NCBI GenBank assembly: GCA_008711295.1
Contig: VUYV01000047.1
Coordinates: forward strand, 462,756-526,755
Origin: Anarhynchus alexandrinus
Lineage: Eukaryota; Chordata; Aves; Charadriiformes; Charadriidae
DNA: 64,000 bases
Reading direction: 5' to 3'
The stretch's first letter is position 1. Every line of letters starts with the position of its first letter. A model generated the notes under the pieces. That model was not told the DNA's origin and did not search any database. It saw only the letters and a program-made list of their open reading frames with translations. Below are positions 37,497-48,334 of the stretch, one piece after another. Both the position numbers and the translations under genes were made by a program.

Positions 37497-38766
37497 GTAA
37501 GTATCCTTTGCTACACAAATATGAAAATTATACATTAGCGTAGCACTATTCTCAAGAAAAAAAACAGCATAGTCAGAGTCCTGGTAGCTGGGTGGTGGCA
37601 TTGCATGAACATCCTCAATTAACCATTTCCTTCGGCCCAATCAAGCAAATTACTTAAGCATGCACCTATTTTCAAAAGAGCAGGAGTATTAAAGTCAAAC
37701 TTCCCAAGCAACTTGGTGAACGGCAGCAGCTGTAACTTGAGTTTCAAAACGAGTTCCAAAGCACGGAGATTCATTTTCATCTCCATCAAAAGCCAGGAGG
37801 CTTCTGCATTGTGCAAAAAAAAAAAAAAAGACAGTCTATGAATAGAGCGACTGTAATTTCATTTCAAGGAAAGAACAGGTTAATCAGCGTTGCTGGAATT
37901 GGCAGAAGTTTCCAGGAGAGGGGTTTTTTATCACTGAATGAAGGGGCTTGGCCAGCCCTTTCCCACAGCACCCGAGCCCAGAGCACGTCCTGGTACCCTT
38001 GATAGCATCTCCCCGCTGGATGCCAGTTTTCAAGAGCTGCAATAGCTTGGACGCTTACTTCTTCTGCAAAGTCCTTGTCCTGGACTTGCGCTCCAAAGCT
38101 AGTTTCTAGGTTAAATTTCAGGAAGGTTTAAAGCAATGACTGTAAAAATTAAGCTACTAATAAGAGAGGATTTTTTCCACCGCAAAAGCGCATTTTCATT
38201 GAACGAATGAAAACCAGAAGGAAGATCCTTTCTCTACCTGAGTCAAAGTTTTCAGCCAAACTGCAAGTGGATTACAAGGAAAGTCACTGAGGTTTAGTCA
38301 TTAGTGACCACTTCAAGGAAAGCCAATCATACAAATCACCCGCTTCTTCCCCAAATAGTGCAGTTCTGGGCAAACGGGGTCTTGCCTGTTCCTCCTGACA
38401 GAAACATGAGGTCACAGAGATGAATGCAGCACCTTTTTGGGTGGGGACATCTGAAACCCCCAGAAGACCCCCACCAGCTGCTGCCCAGAGCTGCCCCTCA
38501 CCAGGCTCATCTGCAGGGGCTGCGAACCCCTGTGGCAGACTGAGCCTGGAACTGCAATAACACAGTTTTCTCCCAAAACACCCTCTGACATCCCCGAGCA
38601 CAGGGAGTAGATCCTCCCTTAGGATTCTTCGCCATTCCCTGAGCATGGCTGCTAAGCCACAGCTCCCAGAAGGGCAGTCACCACCATCAGACGGTGATTT
38701 GGGTATCAAAGAGACCGGCTGAGCGCAGACTGAAGAGGGTGAACGCCTCCAGCCAGGCCACTGATC

Positions 38767-38829
38767 CTTTTTTTCTTTTTGTCTTTTTTTCTTTTTGTCT
38801 TTTTTCTTTTTTTCTTTTTTTTTTCCCCC
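38767..38829. repeat. polypyrimidine tract, imperfect (T5-7 C T5 G)n
   Basis: Sixty-three bases of T-rich sequence made of repeated TTTTTCTTTTTG-like units, ending in CCCCC. It immediately precedes a CAG that could serve as a splice acceptor. Confidence 0.9.
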
Positions 38830-38833
38830 ACAG

Positions 38834-38893
38834 AGCATGCTGGCAATCATTAATGAAACAACTTTGCCGCCTGCTACAGCCTCCTCTCAGAAG
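38834..38893 (+). other. candidate 60-nt exon with strong splice sites (unproven)
   Basis: The acceptor is an extreme polypyrimidine tract ending CCCCCACAG. The donor is CAGAAG|GTACGT. The interval is exactly 60 nt, so it is frame-neutral, and it is open in two of three frames; one frame reads SMLAIINETTLPPA and so on for 20 residues. No protein is recognised. Because the tract is a simple repeat, the acceptor may be fortuitous. Confidence 0.28.
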
Positions 38894-39230
38894 GTACGTG
38901 ATCACAAGACGGAGATTTTCAAGTCAGCTCTGAGGTCAAAAAGGAAACATCCTGAAATACCAGTAAAAAGTGTTTTTCTCTCCCTTTCAAGCGTTCAACA
39001 TCTAGAAATACACACGGCAAAGGATTGCCCGCAGCAAGGCTCCCGGTCTATACTTAGACTAATTATTTGCATCTTAACTACTCTGCAAACCTACAGAGGG
39101 AACCAACTTAACTATTTCCCCATCTGAGGTTTTATTTTATTAATGAAAGCACTACCAGAAGAATGACATGTTTATTCTAATGATTCTGTTCACCTAATTT
39201 ATACAGCGCAGTCACTTAGGCACCGTGTAG

Positions 39231-39325
39231 ATCTGCAGATCAGCAAATGAACCTTGTTAGTGTGTATATGCAACTCATACACACAGGCGAAAGCACTAAC
39301 TAGTTTGATTTGCTGATCAGCAGAT
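39231..39325. ncRNA. long imperfect hairpin, possible structured RNA or miRNA-like precursor
   Basis: The first 18 bases (39231-39248) pair with 39308-39325 with one mismatch. After a mismatch the arms continue (39250-39262 with 39294-39306) with two further mismatches, giving about 28 pairs in 32 positions. Inside, GTGTGTAT (39260-39267) can alternatively pair with ATACACAC (39277-39284). Size and shape suit an RNA hairpin, but a small inverted-repeat transposon relic or a DNA palindrome is equally possible. The strand is unknown, and I do not recognise it as a known microRNA. Confidence 0.35.
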
Positions 39326-40035
39326 TTGTAAGTTATTTAAATGACTGTACAGCTCTAATTCATTAAAACAAATTTAATGATTTTTCCCATCAGCATTTTC
39401 ATCCAATCCCTCGCTCCCCTACAGAAACAATGGCTATAGGGAGTGGTAACTCAACAGCATTAAACCTCTGCCAACAGGGAGCCGTGGGTAAAGATTTCAA
39501 ATTGCAGGAAAGAAGTAATCCCTGAACCACCCGTACCCGGCCAGAAGCACCGCCAGGCGAACACAGACCCCGCACGCAGCTCAGCTCCACCACCATCTGC
39601 CAACTTCTACAGGAAAGCTGAGAATCTGCTTTCGAAGACGCCTCTCCCGTCTCATACGCTGCTTTATATTCTTCTCTATTCCTTGCATGCCCTGCTCGAA
39701 CCTCTTTGGAAGCCTGTTCTCCTCCATCAAACCTCTAAACTTGTGTATTTTGAGTGTGCAGCTCCCTTCAAATATACAACTTCAGGTGGTAATCTCAGCC
39801 CACAACTGCTTACCTCAGGTATATAAAGCATCTATCACTTATATTGTGTGAGGGATGGGGAGGGGGGGGACCAAGAGCCTCACAGAGCTCTGACGACCTT
39901 GCATCAAAAGGCAGAAACATGATGAAAAGGGTAAAAAGCTCCATAAGGGAAAGCTCCGGCTTCCTAAATAGGAAGGCAGCAAGTCTGTGACAAGAGAAGT
40001 GGTGCCACTTACAGCAGCTGTCAGGAAGGGGCCGG

Positions 40036-40584
40036 CAATGTGCAATCACAGCCCAGAAAGCCACCAGCATCCCGGGCTGCATCCCCAGCAGCGTGGCCAG
40101 CAGGGCGAGGGGGGGATTTTGCCCCTCTGCTCCGCTCTGGGGAGACCCCCCTGCAGTGCTGCCTCCAGCTCGGGGGGTCCCAACAGCAGAAGGATATGGA
40201 TCTGCTGGAGCCACGAAGATGATCCGAGGGCTGTGAGGACAGGCTGAGAGAGTTGTTCAGCCTGGAGAAGAAAAGACACCGGGGAAACCTTATTTCGCCC
40301 TTTCAGTACTGAAAGGGGGCCTACAGGAAAGATGGAGACAAACTTTTTAGCAAGGCCTGTTGCGATAGGACAAGGGGTGATGGCTTTAAACTAAAAGAGG
40401 GAGGATTCAGACTAGATATTAGGAAAAATTTTCTTACGCTAGATGCCCCATCCGTAGAAACATTCAAGGTGAGGCTGGACGGGGCTCTGAGCAATTTGAT
40501 CTAATTGAAGATGTCCCTGTCCATGGCAGGGAGGTTGGACTAGATGGCCTTTAAAGGTCCCTTCCACCCAAACCATTCTATGAT
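40036..40584 (+). mobile_element. CR1 LINE, 3' half with several internal deletions
   Basis: Plus-strand copy starting in the QCAITAQKA segment of ORF2 and running to the tail CCATTCTATGAT. Compared with related copies it lacks about 15 bp after CTGCTGGAGC (40210), about 15 bp after GAGGGCTG (40231), and about 60 bp at 40440, where TCTTACGCT jumps to AGATGCCCC. These and other small changes break the frame. An older, eroded copy. Confidence 0.92.
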
Positions 40585-40618
40585 CACAGGGAAGGACATG
40601 CCCACACATGCATTTACG

Positions 40619-40675
40619 GCTGGACTTGATGATCTTAAAGGTCCCTTCCAACCTCACTAATTCTATGATTCTATG
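40619..40675 (+). mobile_element. CR1 LINE, 57-bp 3' tail fragment
   Basis: GCTGGACTTGATGATCTTAAAGG-like sequence leads to two ATTCTATG units. It lies only 34 bp from the previous CR1 in the same orientation. It is an independent, extremely 5'-truncated insertion or a duplicated tail. Confidence 0.88.
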
Positions 40676-42457
40676 CTTTTTGCTTGTCTCAACCCAGCTG
40701 CGATTTGCAGTAGACTGCCCAGCCTGTACCCACCACATGGGCTTCAGCTGTCACCTTCAAATCACCACTCACAAACACAGGTCGTGGTTGGGTCTCCCAA
40801 AGTGGGACTCCTCTTCCATGTTCTCCAGCCAGCACCTGCCTTCATCTTTGCTCTGAATTACAGGATCGGGTTATTTTTCCCTGACTCTCCCCAGCCTCAA
40901 ACATGTCCCACTGATTTTTCTTTAATTGCTCCAAAAGAAGCTTTGCCTGCCACTGCACAAGAGGTGAAGCAAAGAGCCAACATTATATTTATACCCCAAG
41001 AGAAAGGTGCATTTTGGCCATCCCCAGAAATTACAAACCTGACCTGTGGTCACCAGGGAGGGAGGAAGGGCACGGAGGTGCCTGCCCAGTGCTGATGCAT
41101 TTGGGAACTGGCCTCATGGGAGATGCTGAAGCAGGAGGTGAGGATGAGAAGAGGCTGGTTGGGGTGAACTCATGGGACTGAGAGGTCCCAGAGAGGTGGG
41201 ATGGGATAGAAAAAGGGAGGGTAGTTGTGGGATGGACTCCTCAGTGCTGAGCTGGAAATGCCACATAAGTGAAGCACTATGCAGAGGCAAAAAACCACTG
41301 ATTCCCATGGGACAACAGCCCCAGCCCATGTTCCCAGTGGGGACTCACCGTAAAGAGGGCAGTGTATCACAGGCTGGAGGATGGGGAGATGCCACAAGCA
41401 TCCTGGCAGGACAGGGGAGAGGACCTGGCCAGCACAGGAGGAATCAGCAAGGACAAAGAAAGAATTTCCATTGTTTTACAACCAGCCCAATTGTTAAAGT
41501 AAGGGAAGAAAATGCAATGGTCTAACCCATCGCATTAGAGCAGCCTACAAGGATTTCTCTTTGATGGGTTTTATGACCGTTCCCTTGGAAAGGCTGGCAG
41601 CGAGTCGAGCCTCGCACAAGAATGACAGCTCTGGACATGGTGGCTCTCAGCAGCTCCTCCACAACGAGCAGTGAACCAACGAAGGGACAACATTTGGCCA
41701 AGGTTTGATTTCCAATACCTCCATTTGGCAGATATCCAGACAAACCAGATGGATAAATACCAGTAAAGGACACTTAAACCGCCCTTTGCATAAGCAGCTA
41801 TACCTTGTGCGCAGATGGCATTTAAAGTTGGCTTGTTCACACGTGCTCCAGCACACAGTGGGAAAACCGCAACGGCAGCAGAACTGCATTGAGCAGGCAG
41901 GGTCTTGGGGACCCACCAAACCCATGAGTTAAACCTGAGCCGCAGGTTCACATACACCTTGGCACAAATATACAAGAAGATGATTTTGGCCAGCTACTTC
42001 AGTACCTTCAGATGGGCGGAAGGCCCATCCCTGCCTTACCTCCTTCCCTGCTTCACCCCTCTTACCTGCAGCTATAAGGCTGCAGAGTCTCTCCTTTCCC
42101 TTTAATTTAATAACCAATTTAATTTAATTACCAATTTAATTTATTGGATGACATCAGCTATCCTCACAGACCTGCAAACCCTACCCAAAAGCATGCAAAG
42201 TCAGGACAGCAAACAGTTTTGCATCTCCCAAGAAGGAAATGAAAGTTTCCCAGTCCCCAGCCAGATCAGGGAGAATATTCATGCGCTAAAAATGCACAAA
42301 GTGTTCTGATAACTGAGGGATTCATCAGCGCAGGACGTGATGTATCCGCATGGACGGTGGTATGGGCACTGCTCGGAGACTCATTTCACCCGCGCCCCGT
42401 TTGATTTGCGAAAAAAGGGAGCAGGCACCTTGCAGAAATTCATTTATACAGAGTATT
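40676..42457. other. unique DNA, no gene recognised
   Basis: Non-coding. Holds the AT tandem repeat at 42103-42147. Open frames of up to 140 codons show no domain. Confidence 0.45.
42103..42147. repeat. AT-rich tandem repeat (about 2.5 units)
   Basis: The unit TTTAATTTAATTACCAA recurs with one-base variation, all AATTTAA/ACCAA words. Likely local slippage. Confidence 0.7.
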
Positions 42458-42481
42458 AAAAAAAAAAAAGGGGGGGGGGGN
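42458..42481. repeat. poly-A/poly-G tract ending in an N
   Basis: Twelve A bases, then eleven G bases, then a single N at 42481. The N probably marks a sequencing or assembly break at the homopolymer. Confidence 0.85.
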
Positions 42482-42504
42482 AACAGAGCAGCAAACACTG
42501 CCTG

Positions 42505-42643
42505 TCATAGAATCATAGAATGGTTTAGGTTGGAAAGGCCCTTGAAGATCATCAAGTTCCAACCCCCCTGCCATAGGCAGGGACACCTCCCACCAGACCA
42601 GGCTGCCCAAGGCCACGTCCAGCCTGGCCTTGAACACCTCCAG
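42505..42643 (-). mobile_element. CR1 LINE, short 3' end (young copy)
   Basis: The tail is at the left (TCATAGAATCATAGAATGG) and the body ends at GAACACCTCCAG. About 140 bp, closely matching the young copies. CTGTC at 42502-42506 and 42649-42653 may be the target-site duplication. The bases between the CR1 end and the right copy are part of a 9-bp direct repeat of the flank (see findings). Confidence 0.95.
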
Positions 42644-45394
42644 ACATACTGTCCAGACATAGACACTGCAGCAAGAAGGTGGGAGGCAGGGAAGCCCCAC
42701 ACATGCTTTGCTGAGGGCTGTCACCAGCAGGCGCAGCTCAGGAAGAGGGTTTCCACATGCAGAGCATCACCAGGTTTTAGAACCGACCCAAACCACCGGC
42801 ACTTCTTTTGCGCTTGTTTTAAAAGAAGCCTTCAAGTGAGCAGAAGCAATATAGCTGGCTGCGCGTCGCTGCTGTGAAATGCATTAAGCCATTTGATTTA
42901 ATAAATGATGCAATTACAATTATACGTATTAAACATGACTGCCCGGTGTACAGCAAACTACCAAACAGCGTGTTTCAGAAAAGCTGCTCTGTCAGCTTAC
43001 GTCGGGCTAGATGAATTAACCAGACACACCGAGCATTTCTAAGGGGAATCACAGATGCGATACATTCAAGTGTCCATCTCTATTAATTCAGCCTGTGCTT
43101 TGATTTCCACCTTCATGCCAGAAAATGGGATTCCTGCAAGGGAAGGCACAGAGCACATTGGCAGACGCAAACCTCCCGGCGCATATACCTCCCTCATACA
43201 AGACACACTGCTAATGATGAGCGTGAAAAGTCCCATGGCATCCCTCCACTATCACTTCACTCCATCCTTTTTACGCACTGACATGCAAGAGATATCACTT
43301 GGATATGGATAAATGGAAAAAAAAAAGTAACTGAAGACACATTCTCCTTCTTTTGCCCCAAATACCATATCAGATATGAGCAAAAGCAAGTTTTTTCAAG
43401 TGTCTTCAACTTTGCAGAGATGCATCTAGATAGATATACAGTACAAACTCCCATGAAATGATGCACCAGCTTCCTGTAGAATAAAAACAGACAGAAAAAA
43501 AACTGGTACTATACATTTATACCAGACTTTTGTGACCTGTTTGCTGTTGCTGGGCAAGGGAATGTTATCCCAGCATTCAGAACAGGTTAAATCACTTACA
43601 AATTTTTGGGATGCTCTTCTCAGCCCCAAAGCAGTCTATCCTCACACTGATAAAAATGTACGTGCAACTGCTGCGTGACACTTTGCAGAGCAGTGCTCTC
43701 CGAATTATTCAGGAGCCACGCTCAGAGCGCGTTCATTCCTCCTTGCAAGGATGGGAACGGGCACAGCTGCGAGTACAGAGTAAAGCTCCTCTTAAATTTG
43801 CTTTGAAAAGCATTTGTCAGGTTTCATAGTCAGCTAAATCAACCAATCTGATTTTAGCAGAGAAACAGAGTGATGAGGACCGGCCGATTCAGGCTTTTTC
43901 CTCCTCAGGAAGTCCTTGATGAGAACAGTTTTTCTCAGCAATTTTGTTTGCTTCAGCCTCACCCACAGTACCTCTCCTCCATCAGATGGTGACGGTCCCA
44001 GCCAGGGGTGTCCCAGGATGTGGGACCACAGGGTTTCTTCAAATTCCCCCTTCAACATAAAAACACATTTCCCGAATAGCACAGCTGTCTCCAAACAAGC
44101 CCCTGACACCACGAGCACAGAGAAAGCGAGAGCCACTGCAGGGCCCATTAATCAGGGGCTCCAGCATTGCAAGGGCTGTAATCAGAGAAAAATAACACCA
44201 GATAACAGTTTCTCATTGCTTTTGATAGTCAGTGGAAAATGGCCAAAAACCCAAAAGGACCCTCTCGGCTTTAGCCGCTTTAATGCATTTTTTTGTTCCT
44301 TTTTTCCCCACCAGCGATTTCTTCCTCTGGTGGGACTGTTCCTCTTGCTTGATTCAATAATTTCAACATTTCTGAGACAGAAGCGTAACAAATAAGGAAA
44401 CCCCAGAGTTTGCCTCTTCCTATAGTACCGGAACACTGTATCACAGTCTTGCCCGCATCGGTGCATGTGGAGACCTCTCCCAAAACCAAACCCAACAAAC
44501 TCTTCATGAGATCATTTGCAAAGTGCAAATGAAACGGGGCAGCTGCTTTTCACCATTTCTGCCACGAAAAGGCCACGCAGCGTTTGCTTCCAGCGGGTGG
44601 TACTTAGAGACGTGGTTTAGTCTGGGCTTCCCGTGAAACATCTGCCCTCACGTTTCTGCAACACACTGATCTAAAACCAGGAACTCTCCAGAAATCCCTC
44701 CTCGGACAGCGTGATCCCACTCCTGCTTCCACGAGTTCTGGGCAAAACCAACTGTGTCATTTTGTGAGTCACCGTGAGCCTCCAACGGCGCGTTTCTGAG
44801 CAGCCTTCGAAATAAATAGCAATAAAACGCCGGCAGCTTTTGTTGTCCTGTTTGTTTAGGGTTTTATTTTGCCTTGTGCTCCATCTGTGTCGCTTTCCTA
44901 TTGCGCCGCTCCCAAGCGGAAGCGTGTCAGCGTGTTTTATTTAGGGGGGAAAAAAAAAAAATGAGCAGCCTCTCTGGAATTCTTTCATTTGCCATTTTAT
45001 TATCATCGAGAGCACCTACTTCCAGATGGAAATGCAGATTGGCACGAACTGCGAGCTTTCGCCGCTACCTTCTGTTCACTCCCGCTTTGCCAGGAAAGAT
45101 TATGTCCCCGGACAAGCTGGAACTTCATGCCAATGGCAGATAGTCCCATTGAATTAGTCCTTCCCAGGTTCATTTTAGCAATTTGCATTAAGTTTTGCTG
45201 TTTGTTTACACTGCCCATGGCCCGGGTCTGTCAGGTCTATCTATACCACCCGGCGTTAAGATGTTGTAAGACTTTTTTTTATTTTTTAATGGATAAATTT
45301 GATATTAAGATTCATTCTAAACAAGTGTCTTGACAAAAATATCATCAGACTTCTTTTCTGCAAGGGGCTTCGTGGCAGCACGGGAATGAGCGCG

Positions 45395-45430
45395 CTTTGC
45401 ATAGCAAAGTTTAGTTGGACTCAACTAAAC
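45395..45430. other. two adjacent perfect hairpins
   Basis: CTTTGC-ATA-GCAAAG (45395-45409) is followed without a gap by GTTTAGTTG-GACT-CAACTAAAC (45409-45430; the two share one G). The first contains TTTGCATA, close to a POU/octamer site in antisense. May be a regulatory palindrome cluster; function unknown. Confidence 0.7.
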
Positions 45431-46039
45431 CCGCCCTGATTTCAGCCTGGTATTGCAAATCCCAGTAATTACCACCACGTATTTCACCATCCTCCGGTGC
45501 ATTGCACAAATTGAAAAATATGTTTTCATCTCCCGGCTCAAAGTATCCTCACTAATAGCCAACAGTGAAAATAATCATCACAGCACAGCGGCGAAACCAA
45601 GGCGTAGACAGCGCTTCAACATCATGTGCAAACGAGTGGAGAATCCAACTCAATCTTAAAGCAACTGGACTGAGAAACTCGAATCTAAAAAAAGGTAAAA
45701 TAGACAGAGAAGTATAGCCAGTTGCCATGGCGACGGCAAGATATGAAAGCAAGAACTGATGGAACCTTTACAGTTATTTAAATGCTTATTATAACATTAT
45801 GCAAAACGGCTGAGTAAAGAAAGCAGAGAGGTTAACGTACTTACAAGAAAAACAGTCATTGCGAGATGAGCAAGGTAACAATTTATAAGTCAGAAATGAG
45901 GCCCTGTTTAAATTGAGCCATTTGAAATAATGATATAATTATGCCCTCTTAAATTAACGAGGGAAATTTGTTTTGAAGAGCGGAGAAAGGAGGGAACGCT
46001 CGTCTGGCCACAGCATTTGGGTGTGAAATCACTTCTCAC

Positions 46040-46098
46040 CAAGAGCTGCACAAGTCCTCCTCCAGCATCTCGTCTTCACACCCCTCAGCCCCAGCCAT
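46040..46098 (-). other. candidate first coding exon (unproven)
   Basis: On the minus strand an ATG at 46098 has a strong context (G at -3 and G at +4), with an in-frame TGA 24 bases upstream. It opens a 19-codon acidic frame (starts MAGAEGCEDEMLEED) that ends at a good donor, TCTTG|GTGAGAAG (46039-46032). Without splicing the frame stops one codon later, so the coding idea depends on splicing. No protein family is recognised. Confidence 0.2.
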
Positions 46099-46507
46099 CC
46101 CCGTGCTCGGGGAAATGGCTCAAGGGTGAGACCTGAGCCATACCAGAGTCTCACCGTGGTCCTTTGGGTTTTGCAGCATCTCCCTTTTGGATCCTCTCCC
46201 TTTTCCTTCCAGTAGATGCTCTGCTCTGAGCAGTGGGATGACACAAGGTGAGCACGGTCGTACATAATGACGGAACAGAGACTCGGAGCCAGGACTTCCC
46301 CTGAAACTCAGGTTTGGTGCAGAAACAAGATACTATCACCCACAGATGAAAGCAAATCAAGGCACGTCAGACAGCAAGTTCACCATCCACAAAGACCTAC
46401 CATGTCCCGCTGTCCCAAAATGTTCACCCACCCCCTTCACAAGCTACATGGTGCTCTGCCTGTACCTCTCTCAAGGGGCCAGAAGGATTTATTACCCTTC
46501 CTCCTGT

Positions 46508-46539
46508 GAAAAAAAACCAAAAAAAAAAAAAAAAAAAAG
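46508..46539. repeat. long A-run with two interrupting C bases
   Basis: About 30 A bases. On the minus strand it is a T-tract starting a few bases after the GTAAGC donor of the candidate exon 46548-46617. Confidence 0.9.
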
Positions 46540-46547
46540 AGGCTTAC

Positions 46548-46617
46548 CTCTTCTTGCCCCGTAACTCATCCCAAGCCTGGAGCAGGGCTGCCTGGTGTGG
46601 ACTTTTCTCCGGAGACG
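46548..46617 (-). other. candidate 70-nt internal coding exon (unproven)
   Basis: On the minus strand the acceptor is TTCTGCTTGACTCTCATCAG and the donor is AAGAG|GTAAGCC, followed by a long T-tract of the kind that TIA1-type splicing factors bind. One frame (starting at the third base) reads SPEKSPHQAALLQAWDELR, a protein-like, helix-forming sequence, with no stop; a second frame is also open. No homolog is recognised. The start and end phases differ, so it would need matching neighbours. Confidence 0.3.
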
Positions 46618-48318
46618 CTGATGAGAGTCAAGCAGAATAAATCCCATTACAGTCGCGCTCAGGCCCTTGGGCTCGGCTCCTTCCTATAGTCATTTGTCAA
46701 GTGCTTTTCATCTGAAACATGATTCTGGGATTCAATTACTTTATAAAGTCAATATTTTAGGTCACAGCTTATGCATCAACAAAGACATCTCCAGGGATTA
46801 GAGTTTAGCGTGGTGGAGCTCTAAGTAATGTTCCCTGCACCGCTCCAGCTAAAAAAGTCAATAACGAAGGTTTGTTCCCCCCACATTTCACTCTCAGAGG
46901 CTGCAAAATTATTGTTCACTTTTGTAAATTTAAACCATCGAGAAGAAGCAAATGTTCCTGGCTTCATTATTTCCAGAGAGATAAAACAGGATGGCTCCAC
47001 TGCCTCCTCTCCACCTTCTTGGCAATGCTTTCCCCCTGCTGAGCTAATGAACGAGCACGGGTCAAGCAATTCGCTCAGGATGGGTTTTGCCCACGCAAAG
47101 GGCCAACACAAGGTCTGGAGCATCGCTTAACCCTCTGTGCAGGTGTGGATATCTGGTAGCAGAGACGGATTTTCGGTATTGGAGAGTCTTCCAGTCTGTC
47201 TCAAATTTCTAAACCTCCCAAAAAGGCAACGCTCGAGCCGTACTGTTAGTACCAGCGGTTCTAAACCCAGTGAGACTGAGCCCTAAACCCAGTGTCTAAA
47301 CCTTCTGGAGCAGGCTGCACATGCCCCTAATAAAACAGAAAGCAGTCCCCTTTGGGGCAGATTCTGCAATTAGCTGAGGTCTCCCAGGTACCTGCTAGAG
47401 GGACCAAAGGTAACCCAAGGTCAGAGACTATGAAAACCTGAAGCATTTGGGCATGGAGGGGTGGAAAAGGAGTCATGCTGAAGACCAAACCTTACACAAG
47501 AAACTAGAGCATGGGTGTAAAGCAGCCCAGGTGAAAGCTGGACTGGGACAGGGATTTCCAGTAGCCCTAATGGAACAGGGCATCGTACAAAGCGCTGGTA
47601 AGAGCTGACCTGGGATGCTGTGCAACCCAGACCACAGAGCCAAAACGAGCTGCACTTGACCTGGAGCATGAGAGGGGGTCAGGAGGAAGGCTGGGACCCA
47701 GAGGAGAGCCTCAGAGTTTGGTTCCTCTACCCTTGCAGAGAGCAAAGAAAGAGGGGGAAAAAACCCCAAATATTTAGGCTGAAACACAATGTTATCCAGG
47801 GGAAAATAGCAGGATAAGCTGATAACAAACACAATCAGGCTGGAAAGTGAAAAAGTTTCTAGTGATCAAAAGGAGACAGTCTAGAAGAGCTTCACAGAGA
47901 GGGGTAGGAGAGAAGAAGGACATCTGCCTGGTTTTTGGGTGGCTCAGAGTGGGTTAAGGCAAGGCAGTGGATGCAGCCGTGCTGCAATAGCGGAGAACAG
48001 GAGCTGGAGCCTCCCACCCTCTGCTCCAATATTTCAGGCTTTTTTACTAAGCAGTACAAATATAATTCTTCAGGGTTTTAATTAAAGGCTTCAGGCAAGC
48101 TAAGGGGAAAAAAAAGTTTCCCATTTCATTTGGGATGGGGGCTTTCTCCCTCCTTATTATGAAACTTAGCTCAATACTAAATTAAATATTTCAAAGTCTT
48201 TTTTCCCCTGAAATCATCCAAACAGTAAATTTTGAGTCTTTGTTTAACAGGCTATCTATTGATCTTTGCCAAGGCCACAGCACTTCATAAATCTCCACTG
48301 TAGCCAGAAAAGCATCCC

Positions 48319-48334
48319 AAAAAAAAAAAAAAAA
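48319..48334. repeat. poly-A run
   Basis: A homopolymer of A with no attached repeat body. Confidence 0.85.

Larger units (their letters stand above)
37146..40035. other. unique DNA holding candidate exons and a long hairpin
   Basis: No recognised gene. Candidate exons (37435-37496 and 38834-38893), a pyrimidine tract (38767-38829) and the 95-nt hairpin (39231-39325) are listed separately. A poly-A run lies near 37814-37830. Confidence 0.45.

Noticed and set aside
38284..38850. Lys-rich 188-codon minus-strand ORF
   Set aside because: Its Lys run is the translated antisense of the T-rich microsatellite.
44300..44394. Terminal exon coding a hydrophobic segment ending RQKRNK
   Set aside because: The acceptor is fair, but there is no polyadenylation signal nearby and no homolog; a hydrophobic frame is common from T-rich DNA.
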